Shown here in pieces: positions 6,682 to 16,322 of a DNA stretch of 64,000 bases. The translations under genes and the position numbers were made by a program. Source of the stretch: Aquimarina aggregata. Its GTDB lineage: Bacteria > Bacteroidota > Bacteroidia > Flavobacteriales > Flavobacteriaceae. Positions within the stretch are counted from its first letter, which is position 1. Every line of letters begins with the position of its first letter. The stretch lies in the NCBI RefSeq assembly GCF_001632745.1, contig NZ_LQRT01000058.1, positions 1 through 64,000 on the forward strand, in the 5' to 3' direction. The notes under the pieces are model-generated. The model worked only from the letters and a program-made list of their open reading frames with translations, was not told the DNA's origin and searched no databases.

Positions 6682-9388
6682 ATTTCCAAGTATTTACCCT
6701 TTCTGATTTGTCTTGAAATGAAGCAGCTAGAGAGTGTATTCTGGACTTTAATAAGATCTTACGTCCTTCAATATTTCTGGTAAAAACCAATTTACATTTT
6801 CCAACATAAGATTTCCAATTGGATTCAAAATTAGTAGCTAGCGACTTTTGTTTACCCAAAAGTTCTGGTACAGCATGAAAATCTTTTTGATCAATAAGGT
6901 TAAAAAGAGTAGCTTTTCTAATAATAACATATCTAGGATTATCTATAGTATCAATTATTTCTGATAAGGAAGTGATAAAAACTGATTTTTCAAAAGTACT
7001 TGCCCCTTCAAGATGACAAAATACAGCACCATATTCATCTTGACTAGTTAGAACAACTAATTTTTCTCTAGGAGTTTTTATAACATGGTTATTAATAAGT
7101 GATGCAAGTAATGCTTCACCAATACTTTTGATATCTTTAGAAATATCTCTATGTTTTAGATATAAACTACTAGTTCTGTACAGTAATCTTCCAAATATAG
7201 CAATTCCTGCAATTCCTGCTACAGTTACAAATGATAAAAGATGTTCAAGAGTCTTAATACGATTTATATTTCGTAATGCAATTTCAAGAATAGTCTCCCC
7301 AAAAGTGGCAATTCCCGATACTAGAAAAGCGCTTAAATTAGCTATGGTCTTATTGAAGTATAAAGATGTAACTTGTTTATAGTTTTGTTGTGATGGAAAA
7401 GGTACTTTTATTTCTTCAATAAGAGTGATTCCTTCTTCTAGAGCTTTTTTCCAGCTTAACTCTAATTGATTCCTGTTATTAGCACATGCAAACATTTTTT
7501 GATTAACATCAAAGATTTGTTTTGCAGTAGTAAAATTTGTGGGAAGATGTAATCTATCTATACCATTCTCTATTCTGGGATTACTATCAAGAGATACTCC
7601 TACAAATGCTTTAAAACGTCTTTTTAATAAGGAATAATCTACTCCACCATCATTATCTAATACATCCACGCAAACCAAATGCCATATATTTCCTGTTTTT
7701 AAAGGGTTTGATTTCTGAGTCCTAATTGCTCTTCCTCTCATTTGATTTGATAAGACATAAGAGCCTACAAAACTTGCTAGTATTAGTGCGTTTATAGCTG
7801 GAGCATCCCAACCTTCGCCAAGTAAAGATTTAGTTCCTATTAAAATTTCAATATGACCTTCTTGAAATAATTGTGTGATAATATGAACTATATTTTGTTT
7901 AAGCCTTTCTGATGTTTTTATGACTAGAAAATTTGGATCATAGGATAAAGGAGTAGTAGCAATAGTATCTATTTTATATAACTTACAATAATAATCTAGT
8001 TGATTTAAAGCAGTAAAGGGTATGATAATAATACTTCCCGTAAGGACACCAATTTTAGAGGATAAATTTTTAGTTCTCCTAAGTTTTTCAAAAATAGGAA
8101 TGACACCAATAGAAGTAAGAGGTAAAGTGTTTTTTGGTGTACTTACAAGTAGTTCTTTTCTGATATAATCGGTAAGAATAACCATTCTAAGATCATTACC
8201 TAGGGATAACGATTCAAAGTCGACTATTTCTTTTATACTCTCTAGTTTACTTATGCTCGAACTAAGAAGTTTATTTCGTTTTTGGTGTTGTGCAAAGCTT
8301 ATTTTTTTCCGATTTACAACACCGTTTCTCTTGAGTTTATTTAATAATAATTCTCGATACTCCTTATCTTCATCTGTATGGTAAATATAAAAGGTTAGTA
8401 GTGTTTCTATCCATTCATAATTTAATTCGGGAATTTTAAAATTTTTATCTCCGATCACATCAAGGTGTAATGGACTTATTTCAACACCAACTGCATTAAG
8501 ATAGATAAGTATTGCAGCGTAATTTTCTATATTAGAATAAATCCATTCTAGTTCTTGTAGAGGTTGGATGTAACATCTTAGGGCTAATAGTTTGGATTTT
8601 AATATTGTGTCAGCTTTTATTTGGGTAAAAAGTTGTTGTGTGTTGTTATTATATTCTTTGATCTTCGAACCTTCTTCAGGAGTAGGGTAAGAAAACATGA
8701 TGTAATCTTGATGAGGGCATAAATCATTTTCTAAAACTAATTCAGGAACAGATATTTCTGCATCTACAGGACCATTGAGCTCAATATACCGTTGCCATTC
8801 ATTATAGCTAACATCATAGGGTGGAGTAGCTGTTAAGCCAACTATCGTAGGTTCTAAGTTTTTCTTAACTTCGGTTAAAGATTTCCACCATGCATTTTTA
8901 AGATGGTGTGCTTCATCAACTACAATAGTTGAAATTTTTTCTTTTTTAAGTCCTTCTATTATTGTTTTTGCTGTCGTATTTGAAAATTGTAAGTCATCAT
9001 CACTAGATTCTTCTGCAATTTTATAATCTTTATTTTCTATTGTTTTTCCAGAACATGCTGCATGCAAGCCTTGATAGGTAGATACTGTTAGAAACTTAGG
9101 TTCTTTAATGTTTATAGAAATCCAATTTGGGGTTGATTTAGTTCGAAGAAATAACTCACAAAACCTTTGAATCCATTGATTTCTAATAGCAATAGTAGGA
9201 GCTAATATAAGAGTAGGTTTATTAAGGCGTAAAGCAACCTCAATCCCTAGAATAGTTTTTCCCGATCCAGGAGGAGCTATTATATGAAGATGGTTGTCAT
9301 TAAGGTGAGATTCTAATTCTTGAAGTACACGTTGCTGATAACTTCTCCAAGGGTACTTGAATTTTATATCAGTCGGAAATTGCTTCAA
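6680..9388 (-). CDS. DEAD/DEAH-box SF2 helicase-like protein with hydrophobic C-terminal module
   Basis: 902 aa. N-terminal RecA-like domain: Walker A APPGSGKT (38-45), STYQG (103-107), motif II DEAH (158-161), motif III TATPP (186-190). A long helical insertion (about 230-400) separates it from the second RecA domain, with motif V GTKSLLGEGWDAP (518-530) and motif VI QMRGRAIR (549-556). Unlike ordinary helicases, the C-terminal third holds two hydrophobic segments (about 682-702 and 717-737) that could be membrane helices, then an unknown domain (about 775-895). It most resembles type III restriction/ERCC3-like helicases, but no nuclease or methylase lies beside it. The gene abuts the tRNA-Thr terminator, a common insertion point for accessory genes. 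Role in DNA or RNA defence is only an inference. Confidence 0.75.
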   Translation of the reverse strand: MKQFPTDIKFKYPWRSYQQRVLQELESHLNDNHLHIIAPPGSGKTILGIEVALRLNKPTLILAPTIAIRNQWIQRFCELFLRTKSTPNWISINIKEPKFLTVSTYQGLHAACSGKTIENKDYKIAEESSDDDLQFSNTTAKTIIEGLKKEKISTIVVDEAHHLKNAWWKSLTEVKKNLEPTIVGLTATPPYDVSYNEWQRYIELNGPVDAEISVPELVLENDLCPHQDYIMFSYPTPEEGSKIKEYNNNTQQLFTQIKADTILKSKLLALRCYIQPLQELEWIYSNIENYAAILIYLNAVGVEISPLHLDVIGDKNFKIPELNYEWIETLLTFYIYHTDEDKEYRELLLNKLKRNGVVNRKKISFAQHQKRNKLLSSSISKLESIKEIVDFESLSLGNDLRMVILTDYIRKELLVSTPKNTLPLTSIGVIPIFEKLRRTKNLSSKIGVLTGSIIIIPFTALNQLDYYCKLYKIDTIATTPLSYDPNFLVIKTSERLKQNIVHIITQLFQEGHIEILIGTKSLLGEGWDAPAINALILASFVGSYVLSNQMRGRAIRTQKSNPLKTGNIWHLVCVDVLDNDGGVDYSLLKRRFKAFVGVSLDSNPRIENGIDRLHLPTNFTTAKQIFDVNQKMFACANNRNQLELSWKKALEEGITLIEEIKVPFPSQQNYKQVTSLYFNKTIANLSAFLVSGIATFGETILEIALRNINRIKTLEHLLSFVTVAGIAGIAIFGRLLYRTSSLYLKHRDISKDIKSIGEALLASLINNHVIKTPREKLVVLTSQDEYGAVFCHLEGASTFEKSVFITSLSEIIDTIDNPRYVIIRKATLFNLIDQKDFHAVPELLGKQKSLATNFESNWKSYVGKCKLVFTRNIEGRKILLKSRIHSLAASFQDKSERVNTWK

Positions 9389-9425
9389 ATTAGTATAGTT
9401 TCAAAATAAATAATGGCAAAACAAA

Positions 9426-10169
9426 CTATGGAATGATAGAATCATTTTTTTTAACGGCAGCTTCCTTAGCTTTACGTTCTTTAATATACGTTATAAGTTG
9501 TTTGCCATATAAAGATTTTTTTACTTTAGGGCTTAAAGAGTTAGCTACCGTGTCTAGGTACTTGATATTAGCATCAAACACTTCACTTAGCGTTATATAA
9601 GGAGCAACTTCAAGTTTTTTATTATACATAGCAAAGTTTATTGTATACAAATATTTTTGCTTTAGTAGTTTTTTATACGCCTCGTCATTTTCGATTAATT
9701 TCTCATCATCTTTTTGTTTACTGGCTTCAAAATTTTCTTTAATTAACCTTAAGTTTCTAGCATTAAAGCGTTCAAGCATTTTTTTATATTCCTGAAACTT
9801 AGCTTCATTTTTTCCTCCTACAACTTTAGCATCTTTTTCAAAATCTCCTAGTGTAGTATTGATGGTAATAGTTCCAGGTTCTGCAAAAAAGTCTATACGG
9901 TCATTATAACGTGCTCCATCATTTTTATCTAAATACAAATAATGAATCTCTGGCTCAGAAACTTGTGATTTCATTAAAAAATCTGACTGCCCTTCTATAT
10001 AGACAGAATCAACATTTACAAGTACAGTATCTTGAATCTTTTGAAGATATAACATTCCTTTTTTTAGACCTTTAATGTTACCAGATACAGTAACATTACC
10101 AGCTTTTGGAGGGGTGCTACAATTTGTGAAAAAAATAAGTAATATTAGTACGATTGATAATTGTTTCAT
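9426..10169 (-). CDS. DUF4369 domain lipoprotein
   Basis: 247 aa. SPII signal with lipobox FFTNC (Cys17), so probably an envelope lipoprotein. Residues 24-120 match the DUF4369 pattern (VSGNIKGLKKGMLYLQKI...DTVLVNVDSVYI) found N-terminal to thioredoxin domains in Bacteroidota, but here no CxxC thioredoxin domain follows; the rest is Lys-rich helical sequence. Function unknown. It lies 37 bp upstream of the helicase gene on the same strand, and 59 bp after the DUF819 gene. Confidence 0.8.
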   Translation of the reverse strand: MKQLSIVLILLIFFTNCSTPPKAGNVTVSGNIKGLKKGMLYLQKIQDTVLVNVDSVYIEGQSDFLMKSQVSEPEIHYLYLDKNDGARYNDRIDFFAEPGTITINTTLGDFEKDAKVVGGKNEAKFQEYKKMLERFNARNLRLIKENFEASKQKDDEKLIENDEAYKKLLKQKYLYTINFAMYNKKLEVAPYITLSEVFDANIKYLDTVANSLSPKVKKSLYGKQLITYIKERKAKEAAVKKNDSIIP

Positions 10170-10228
10170 TGATGGTATTTTGTTTTCATAAATGTGGTTA
10201 CAAATATGCTATAATTTAGCTTTAAATA

Positions 10229-11533
10229 CTAACTCCCAGAGGCGATTTGCATTAATATTGTACATAAAATTGCACCATAAGTTCCAACAACGTAACCAAA
10301 CACTGCTAAAAGTACTCCTACTGTAGTTAGTGATGGGTGAAAAGCAGCTGCAACTACGGGTGCTGATGCTGCACCACCAACATTAGCCTGACTACCGACA
10401 GCCAAGAAAAAATAAGGTGCTTTTATTAGCTTTGCTACAGCTATAAGTAATAAAGCATGAATAGACATCCATACTATACCAATTGCTATTAAACCAGGGT
10501 TTTCAAAAATACGAGCGATATCCATTTTCATACCAATAGTGGCAATTAATATATAGATAAAAATACTTCCTATTTTACTAGCACCTGCACCTTCATATTG
10601 TTTTGCTTTAGTATAAGATAACAGTATGCCTATTGCAGTGGCAATCGTGATCATCCAGAAAAATTTAGAAGTAAATGATGATAGTGCTGAACTTTTATCA
10701 TTAAATATTTCAAAATTCTCTGATAACAGATTAGAAATACCTCCAGCTCCCCAATGCGCTATACCGACGGTTAAGAATGCAATAGATAGCATGATTATAT
10801 AATCTGATAACGTTGGATTTCTAGTTATACTATTGGCATAAGTAGAGACTTTTTCTTTTAGAGATTCTATAGCACTAGTATCTGCATTTAGCCATTTATC
10901 AATTTTTTTGCTTTTGCCAATACCTATGAGTAATATAGCCATCCATAAGTTTGCAACTACAATGTCAACAAGTACCATTCCGCCATATTTGTCAGGATTA
11001 TATTCATAAATTTCTAACATTGCAGCTTGATTTGCACCTCCTCCAATCCAACTGCCAGCAAGAGTAGATAACCCTCTCCATACAGCATCAAATCCCGCTC
11101 CACCTACAGTTTCTGGAGAGAACGCAGAGATTAACAAAATGGCCAAAGGTCCACCAATAATAATACCGATAGTCCCGGTAAGAAAAATGATCAAAGCTTT
11201 GGGACCTAAATTAAAAATACCTTTTAGGTCAATACTTAATGTCATTAAAACTAATGAAGCAGGTAAAAGATATCTGCTGGCAATAAAATATACTTTTGAA
11301 GATTGTTTTTCTAAGATTCCGTCGGCGTTCATTTCTTGCCATTCTGGAGAAATGATTCCTAACGAATTAAATATAGAGGGTAAGAGATAACATAACAAGA
11401 CCCCTGGAACAATTTTATAAAACGTTTTCCAAAATTTTTTAGAACTGGATTCAGTATAAAAAACTAATCCTAAGCAAAGTATTAAAATACCAAAAACGAT
11501 CGTATCGTCAGTAAAATAAGGGATATTCTGCAT
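10229..11533 (-). CDS. DUF819 family integral membrane protein
   Basis: 434 aa with about ten to twelve hydrophobic segments throughout. It carries the DUF819 (YjcL-like) features WRGLSTLAGSWIGGGANQ and the C-terminal ANVGGAASAPVVAAAFHPS. The family is related by fold to secondary transporters and is predicted to be a transporter of unknown substrate in the inner membrane. It starts at the ATG giving FTDDTIVFGIL. Same strand as the M61 gene but separated by 113 bp. Confidence 0.88.
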   Translation of the reverse strand: MQNIPYFTDDTIVFGILILCLGLVFYTESSSKKFWKTFYKIVPGVLLCYLLPSIFNSLGIISPEWQEMNADGILEKQSSKVYFIASRYLLPASLVLMTLSIDLKGIFNLGPKALIIFLTGTIGIIIGGPLAILLISAFSPETVGGAGFDAVWRGLSTLAGSWIGGGANQAAMLEIYEYNPDKYGGMVLVDIVVANLWMAILLIGIGKSKKIDKWLNADTSAIESLKEKVSTYANSITRNPTLSDYIIMLSIAFLTVGIAHWGAGGISNLLSENFEIFNDKSSALSSFTSKFFWMITIATAIGILLSYTKAKQYEGAGASKIGSIFIYILIATIGMKMDIARIFENPGLIAIGIVWMSIHALLLIAVAKLIKAPYFFLAVGSQANVGGAASAPVVAAAFHPSLTTVGVLLAVFGYVVGTYGAILCTILMQIASGS

Positions 11534-11646
11534 CGTTGAGTTTTTAATTATAGAGTAGAGTTAAGGGTGTACTCTAAGAAAATAGTATTGCAAAATACAT
11601 TATTTTAAAAAGGCAAGAGAATATTACTATATAAATTTATTGTGGG

Positions 11647-13539
11647 CTAGTCATTAATCCAGCTCTTGAATAACTTTTTTTGTTGTAAAGTTGCACTAGT
11701 GTTTTGTTCTAAGATACTTTTTTCAACGGTTGGCTCTACAACATTAGACTTAAGTGTCATTTCTTGACCATCACGTTTGATGCGAAATGTAATATCATCT
11801 CCTATTTTCCATTCATTTGAATCTCCAAAAAGGTCATAGATATTTTTAATGTTGTATGCTTTGTTATTTATGTTTAATAAAATGTCACCGGCTTTTATTC
11901 CGATGTTATTTAGAAAACTATTAAAATTACCATTGGATTCAAATTGAATTTCTTTGGTATTTTCAGAACCTTTTACAAAAGGTTCTTGTTCATGTAAAAA
12001 ATAAGATGACTTTTCGTTTAGAACACCATATTTTACACCTACTTTATCAAAATAAAACTCATAATTAATAGGTTGCCCTTGGATCACATGATTTTCTAAG
12101 AAATCATTTATCTCTTTGTAAGAAAGTTCTTGTATGGTTTTGAATAACTCGTTGTCTTTAAACGGGGTGTCTATACCAAACTCGGCAGATAAGTTTTTGA
12201 TAAGATCTAATATCCCATAGGCACCATCACTTTTTTCACGCATTATAATATCTAGGCACATGGATATTAAGGCGCCTTTTTCATAAACATTTCGGTAATC
12301 CTTTAAATAGGGGTTTACAAGTATGTTTTTACTCATTTCAGTAAATGAAACAGTATCGTCAAAAGTTTTAGATACTTTGATTTTATCATGTAACCTTTCA
12401 AAAAAATCTTCTTTGGTAATTAGTCCTTGCGAGATTTGAAATAGTAGAGAGAAATATTCGGTAGTGCCTTCATACAACCAAATATGTTCTGACATTTTTG
12501 GATTGTTATAATCAAAATCGTGAATTTCTTCAGAGTGAATAGTAAGCGGCGTTACAATGTGAAAAAACTCATGTGATACTATGTCGGTAAGTGCTTCGTT
12601 TAGCTTTTTATGAGAAAGGGACTCTGGTAAAACTACAACTGTAGAGGCATTGTGTTCTAAAGCTCCAAAACCATGCGCATCTTCTTTTTTGGTAGAAGAT
12701 AGATATAGTAATATGCTGTACTTTTTAGTAGCGTTTATTTCTCCTAGAAAATTACGTTGAGCACGTATCATACGTTCCATTTGAGGCATTAATCTCGCGG
12801 CTCTATGGATTTTATTTGGGGAGTAGACACTAAGAAGTATTTCAATACCATTTACTGTAAAAGTAACTTGATCAGGTTCAGAATACATTATAGGAGAATC
12901 AGCTACTTCAGCATACCTTTTAAAAACAAAAAAATCCATGTCGTAATTTATATTCTCTAAGGACTTTTCTGGAATAATTTCTATTGCAGAAGTTGAAGCT
13001 TCTAATGATGTTGGATGCTTTACAAATAATTTATATTTACTTTCCTTAAGTCCACTAAAGTAGCCAACAAAGGCATAGAGATTTAATACAAAACTTTTGT
13101 TTTTTAAAATGTTCGAACCTGTTGGAGAAAAAATGCTATGACTATTTTCGGTATCAAAGGTGTCATTAACTAAATAAGTGATTCTGTCTAATTTTTGTAC
13201 GTTATTTATTTTCCATCGGTTATCACCAAATTTTTGAGTATATAATACATTGCCTTCTTTGTCTAACGCTTGAAAATCTTCAACATACTTTCCATAATTA
13301 TTATTTTGATAGGTGCCCGGAACAATTTTTGGTAAATAATAACTTATAGTATCAGAGTCTAAATTGGTAACCTTAATTTCTACTTTAACCTTATCTTCAA
13401 TTACATTAAACAAATCTAATGTAGCCATAACCGTTGGTTTTTTTGGTATTACTGTCGAAATTGAAGGTTTGCAGGAAGCTACTGCATTAGATATGGATAT
13501 TGCAAGTACTAGGTTAATTAAGATTTTAATTATTTTCAA
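11647..13539 (-). CDS. M61 family metallopeptidase with PDZ domain, predicted lipoprotein
   Basis: 630 aa. Signal with a possible lipobox VASC (Cys23). An N-terminal beta domain (about 35-235) is followed by the catalytic domain with zinc motif HEFFH (323-327) and third ligand Glu357 in LYEGTTEY, the M61 glycyl aminopeptidase signature. A PDZ domain occupies about 530-605 (GIKAGDILLNINNKAY). It probably trims peptides in the periplasm or at the outer membrane. It lies 8 bp after the HAD phosphatase gene, so the two are probably co-transcribed. Confidence 0.9.
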   Translation of the reverse strand: MKIIKILINLVLAISISNAVASCKPSISTVIPKKPTVMATLDLFNVIEDKVKVEIKVTNLDSDTISYYLPKIVPGTYQNNNYGKYVEDFQALDKEGNVLYTQKFGDNRWKINNVQKLDRITYLVNDTFDTENSHSIFSPTGSNILKNKSFVLNLYAFVGYFSGLKESKYKLFVKHPTSLEASTSAIEIIPEKSLENINYDMDFFVFKRYAEVADSPIMYSEPDQVTFTVNGIEILLSVYSPNKIHRAARLMPQMERMIRAQRNFLGEINATKKYSILLYLSSTKKEDAHGFGALEHNASTVVVLPESLSHKKLNEALTDIVSHEFFHIVTPLTIHSEEIHDFDYNNPKMSEHIWLYEGTTEYFSLLFQISQGLITKEDFFERLHDKIKVSKTFDDTVSFTEMSKNILVNPYLKDYRNVYEKGALISMCLDIIMREKSDGAYGILDLIKNLSAEFGIDTPFKDNELFKTIQELSYKEINDFLENHVIQGQPINYEFYFDKVGVKYGVLNEKSSYFLHEQEPFVKGSENTKEIQFESNGNFNSFLNNIGIKAGDILLNINNKAYNIKNIYDLFGDSNEWKIGDDITFRIKRDGQEMTLKSNVVEPTVEKSILEQNTSATLQQKKLFKSWIND

Positions 13540-13547
13540 GACAATTT

Positions 13548-14354
13548 TTATTTGATATTATTTTTAATATAAATGGCAACGCCATCTTCTTTTCCAGAAC
13601 GTGTTACTACATTGGCAACATTTAGTGTTTCTGGTTTTGCATTTGCTACAGCGACTCCCATTCCTACGGCATCAATCATTTCGATATCATTAAAATTATC
13701 ACCAAATGCTACTGCATCTTTAAGCGGGATATTAAAATGGGTATTTAATAACATCTCTATTGCTGTTAATTTTGAGATACTTTTATGAGCTACCTCAATA
13801 TACGTAGGTTTTGAACGATATAAGTGTAATTTCTGTTTAAAATTATAATCTAAAAAATTATACATTTTGTCAATAGCAGATTCTTCACCCATACACATGA
13901 TCTTATGGGCTCCGATATGTGCTGTTTTCCATTCCTTTATTACATCTTCTATTGGTTTAACGACAGGATTTACTTTTGTGTTTTGAGCTTCTCGATTAGC
14001 CCAAAAGTCCATTTCAGGAACAAACCAATCATCGTTATGATATAGACTTAGATGTACTTTTTTATCCTTATTAAAGTCTCGAAGCTCTTCAATAATTTTT
14101 GTAGGGATAAAGGTTGAATGCACTATTTTTTGATTGATTAAGACTAAACCACCATTATAACAAATAAGAGGTTGATCTTTAATCTGTAACTCTTCTTGTA
14201 AATGTCTCATAGCACTAGGCATTCTAGATGATATTAAAACGACAGGAATAGTATCTTTAATTCTGTTAATTTCTGATATAGTAAATTCTGAAAGTTCTCT
14301 TTCAGAATTTAATAAAGTACCATCAATATCAGAGAAAACAATGCGATGCTGCAT
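13548..14354 (-). CDS. Cof-type HAD-IIB family phosphatase
   Basis: 268 aa. Cytoplasmic HAD hydrolase: motif I SDIDGTLL with nucleophile Asp9 and Asp11, motif II VLISSR, and motif IV GDNFNDIEMI near the C-terminus, with the large C2B cap between (about 85-190). Members dephosphorylate sugar phosphates, FMN or related small molecules; the substrate is not predictable. Upstream partner of the M61 gene, and 42 bp after the alpha/beta hydrolase gene. Confidence 0.92.
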   Translation of the reverse strand: MQHRIVFSDIDGTLLNSERELSEFTISEINRIKDTIPVVLISSRMPSAMRHLQEELQIKDQPLICYNGGLVLINQKIVHSTFIPTKIIEELRDFNKDKKVHLSLYHNDDWFVPEMDFWANREAQNTKVNPVVKPIEDVIKEWKTAHIGAHKIMCMGEESAIDKMYNFLDYNFKQKLHLYRSKPTYIEVAHKSISKLTAIEMLLNTHFNIPLKDAVAFGDNFNDIEMIDAVGMGVAVANAKPETLNVANVVTRSGKEDGVAIYIKNNIK

Positions 14355-14396
14355 TATACAATTTTAGATTTAGGTTAGTATATCTATTAAAATTTA

Positions 14397-15329
14397 CTAC
14401 TTATTTACAAAGTTAACAATACTAGTAATAACTTCTGGCATAATTTTTCGCCAGGATTCATTATACGATTTATGATTTTCTAATCGATCTCCTTTGATTT
14501 CTTTAAGAATATGGTTCATGTTAGGTACAATTACGTATTCGGATTGGGGAGCAGATTCTTTTAATTTTTCTGCTTGAGATAGCGCTACTTGGATGTCTTT
14601 TTCACCATGAATAATTAATACAGGTGTTTCTAGTTGAGATATTTCATCGGTAGGGGTATATTTTACCCATGATCGCATAAAAGGTTGTAATTCTGATCTA
14701 AATATTGAAGCCAAAGCAGGTTCATAATTTGTAGCGCGCCCGTTATCTCTTAATTCTCTAAATGCTACAATCGCACTTTTATCTAATCCAGGAGCTTGTT
14801 TCGAAATTTGTTCTATAATTACTTCATCAATTGATTGGGCGTTTCCTGCTATTGAAATAAAACCATTTACTGTAGAATCTTTTGCTGCTAACATACCAAT
14901 TAATGATCCTTGACCATGACCCGCTACAATAATCTTAGTATATGTTTTGTTTCGTTTGAAATACGCAATAATAGATTTTACATCTGTAATGTAATGATCA
15001 AAAGAAATTTCATCTTCGCGTATGCCTAGTCCTTCCATTTTAAAAAGCCTTTTATCATATCTGTACGTTGCTATTCCTTGTTTAGCTAGGTCATATGACA
15101 GTTTTTTAAAAGTATCATTCTTAGACATTCGATCATTACCATCTCTGTTGATTGCTCCGGCATCCATTATTAATATTATAAGAGGTACCTCTTCTTCGTC
15201 AGTGTAAGGAGTTACTAGCGAACCTTCTACATACCGGTTGATTTTTACTATTGCAGAATTATATTCTTTTTCTTGGGCAAAACATAAGGTTGAAATAATA
15301 AGAAAAAATAAAGAATATATAAATCTCAT
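14397..15329 (-). CDS. Secreted alpha/beta hydrolase-like protein lacking the nucleophile serine
   Basis: 310 aa. SPI signal (MRFIYSLFFLIISTLCFAQ). Alpha/beta hydrolase fold: an early strand segment (LIILIMDAGAINRDGN), nucleophile elbow AGHGQGSLIG (about residue 148), acid region HGEKDIQV and base region NMNHILKE. In this family the elbow normally reads GHSQG; here the codon is GGT (Gly) where AGT (Ser) is expected. The other residues are intact, so the protein may be an inactive homologue, or this may be a strain variant or base error. Confidence 0.85.
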   Translation of the reverse strand: MRFIYSLFFLIISTLCFAQEKEYNSAIVKINRYVEGSLVTPYTDEEEVPLIILIMDAGAINRDGNDRMSKNDTFKKLSYDLAKQGIATYRYDKRLFKMEGLGIREDEISFDHYITDVKSIIAYFKRNKTYTKIIVAGHGQGSLIGMLAAKDSTVNGFISIAGNAQSIDEVIIEQISKQAPGLDKSAIVAFRELRDNGRATNYEPALASIFRSELQPFMRSWVKYTPTDEISQLETPVLIIHGEKDIQVALSQAEKLKESAPQSEYVIVPNMNHILKEIKGDRLENHKSYNESWRKIMPEVITSIVNFVNK

Positions 15330-15511
15330 ATTTGGGGATTAGATTAATTTATAAAGTTAATTAGTATTGAACTCTTATCATAAAAACAATTAAGGGTAAA
15401 TACAATAAATAGTACTATACAAAACGATGAAAACCTAGCCATATTTTGATTTCCAAAATAAGAATTAATTATTTCTTATAATTTTTAACTAATCACTAAC
15501 ATAGCCTTTTT

Positions 15512-15519
15512 TATCTTTG
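15512..15519 (+). promoter_or_regulatory. -7 promoter element TATCTTTG
   Basis: TANNTTTG match 18 bp before the S1/P1 nuclease start; no clear -33 element. Confidence 0.45.
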
Positions 15520-15536
15520 CTTCAAAATAAAAGATA

Positions 15537-16319
15537 ATGAATATTCGCACAACAACCGTACTGGTTGTATTTCTAATCTCATTTACAGCATTTTCAACAA
15601 ATTATGATTGGGGTAAGACTGGTCATAGAGCAACTGGAGAAATTGCAGAAACCTATTTAACAAAAAAAGCTAAAAGAGCAGTATCAAGTATTTTGAATGG
15701 AGAAAGTTTAGCATTGGTATCGACCTATGCTGATGAAATTAAAAGCGATAAAAAATACAAAGGATTTAGTCCATGGCATTATGTGAATTTTTCTTTTGAT
15801 AAGAAATATGGTGAAGAAGCACCTAGTGAATATGGAGATTTGATTCAGGGTATCGAAAAATGTATTTCGGTACTTAAAGATGAAAAATCCTCTGACCTCG
15901 ATAAAACATTTCATCTTAAAATGTTAGTGCATTTTTTGGGAGACCTTCATCAGCCTTTACACACCGGAAGAGGAGAAGATAAAGGTGGTAATGATATACA
16001 AGTACAGTGGTTTAGAGATGGATCGAATCTACACAGAGTATGGGATAGTGATATGATTGATTACTACGGTATGAGCTATTCAGAATTATCTATAAATACA
16101 GCAGAATTATCAAGATCCGAGATTGAAAATATAGAAACAGGTACTATTGTAGATTGGGTTCATGAATCACAACAACTGGCAAAGAAAGTTTATGATTCTG
16201 CCAATGTTGGAGAGAAACTAGGATATAAATATATGTATGATTATTTTCCTATTGTACGATCACAATTACAAAAGGGAGGTGTGCGGTTAGCTAAAATATT
16301 AAATGAGATATTTGGATAA
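15537..16319 (+). CDS. S1/P1 family nuclease, secreted
   Basis: 260 aa. SPI signal (residues 1-21) leaves the mature N-terminus close to Trp25 (YDWGKTGH), whose backbone and side region bind zinc in this family. Zn ligands are visible in GKTGHRATGEIA (His30), SPWHYVNF, LVHFLGDLHQPLHTG, and NDIQVQWF...NLHRVWDSDMI. Single-strand-preferring nuclease or 3'-nucleotidase acting outside the cytoplasm, probably for nucleic acid scavenging. It is a single gene that converges on an AraC regulator with a 3-bp gap. Confidence 0.94.
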   Translation: MNIRTTTVLVVFLISFTAFSTNYDWGKTGHRATGEIAETYLTKKAKRAVSSILNGESLALVSTYADEIKSDKKYKGFSPWHYVNFSFDKKYGEEAPSEYGDLIQGIEKCISVLKDEKSSDLDKTFHLKMLVHFLGDLHQPLHTGRGEDKGGNDIQVQWFRDGSNLHRVWDSDMIDYYGMSYSELSINTAELSRSEIENIETGTIVDWVHESQQLAKKVYDSANVGEKLGYKYMYDYFPIVRSQLQKGGVRLAKILNEIFG

Positions 16320-16322
16320 GGA

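Noticed and set aside
6568..9425. Integrative element at tRNA-Thr
   Set aside because: No integrase, no repeat of the tRNA 3' end downstream of the helicase, and neighbouring genes look like ordinary chromosome.
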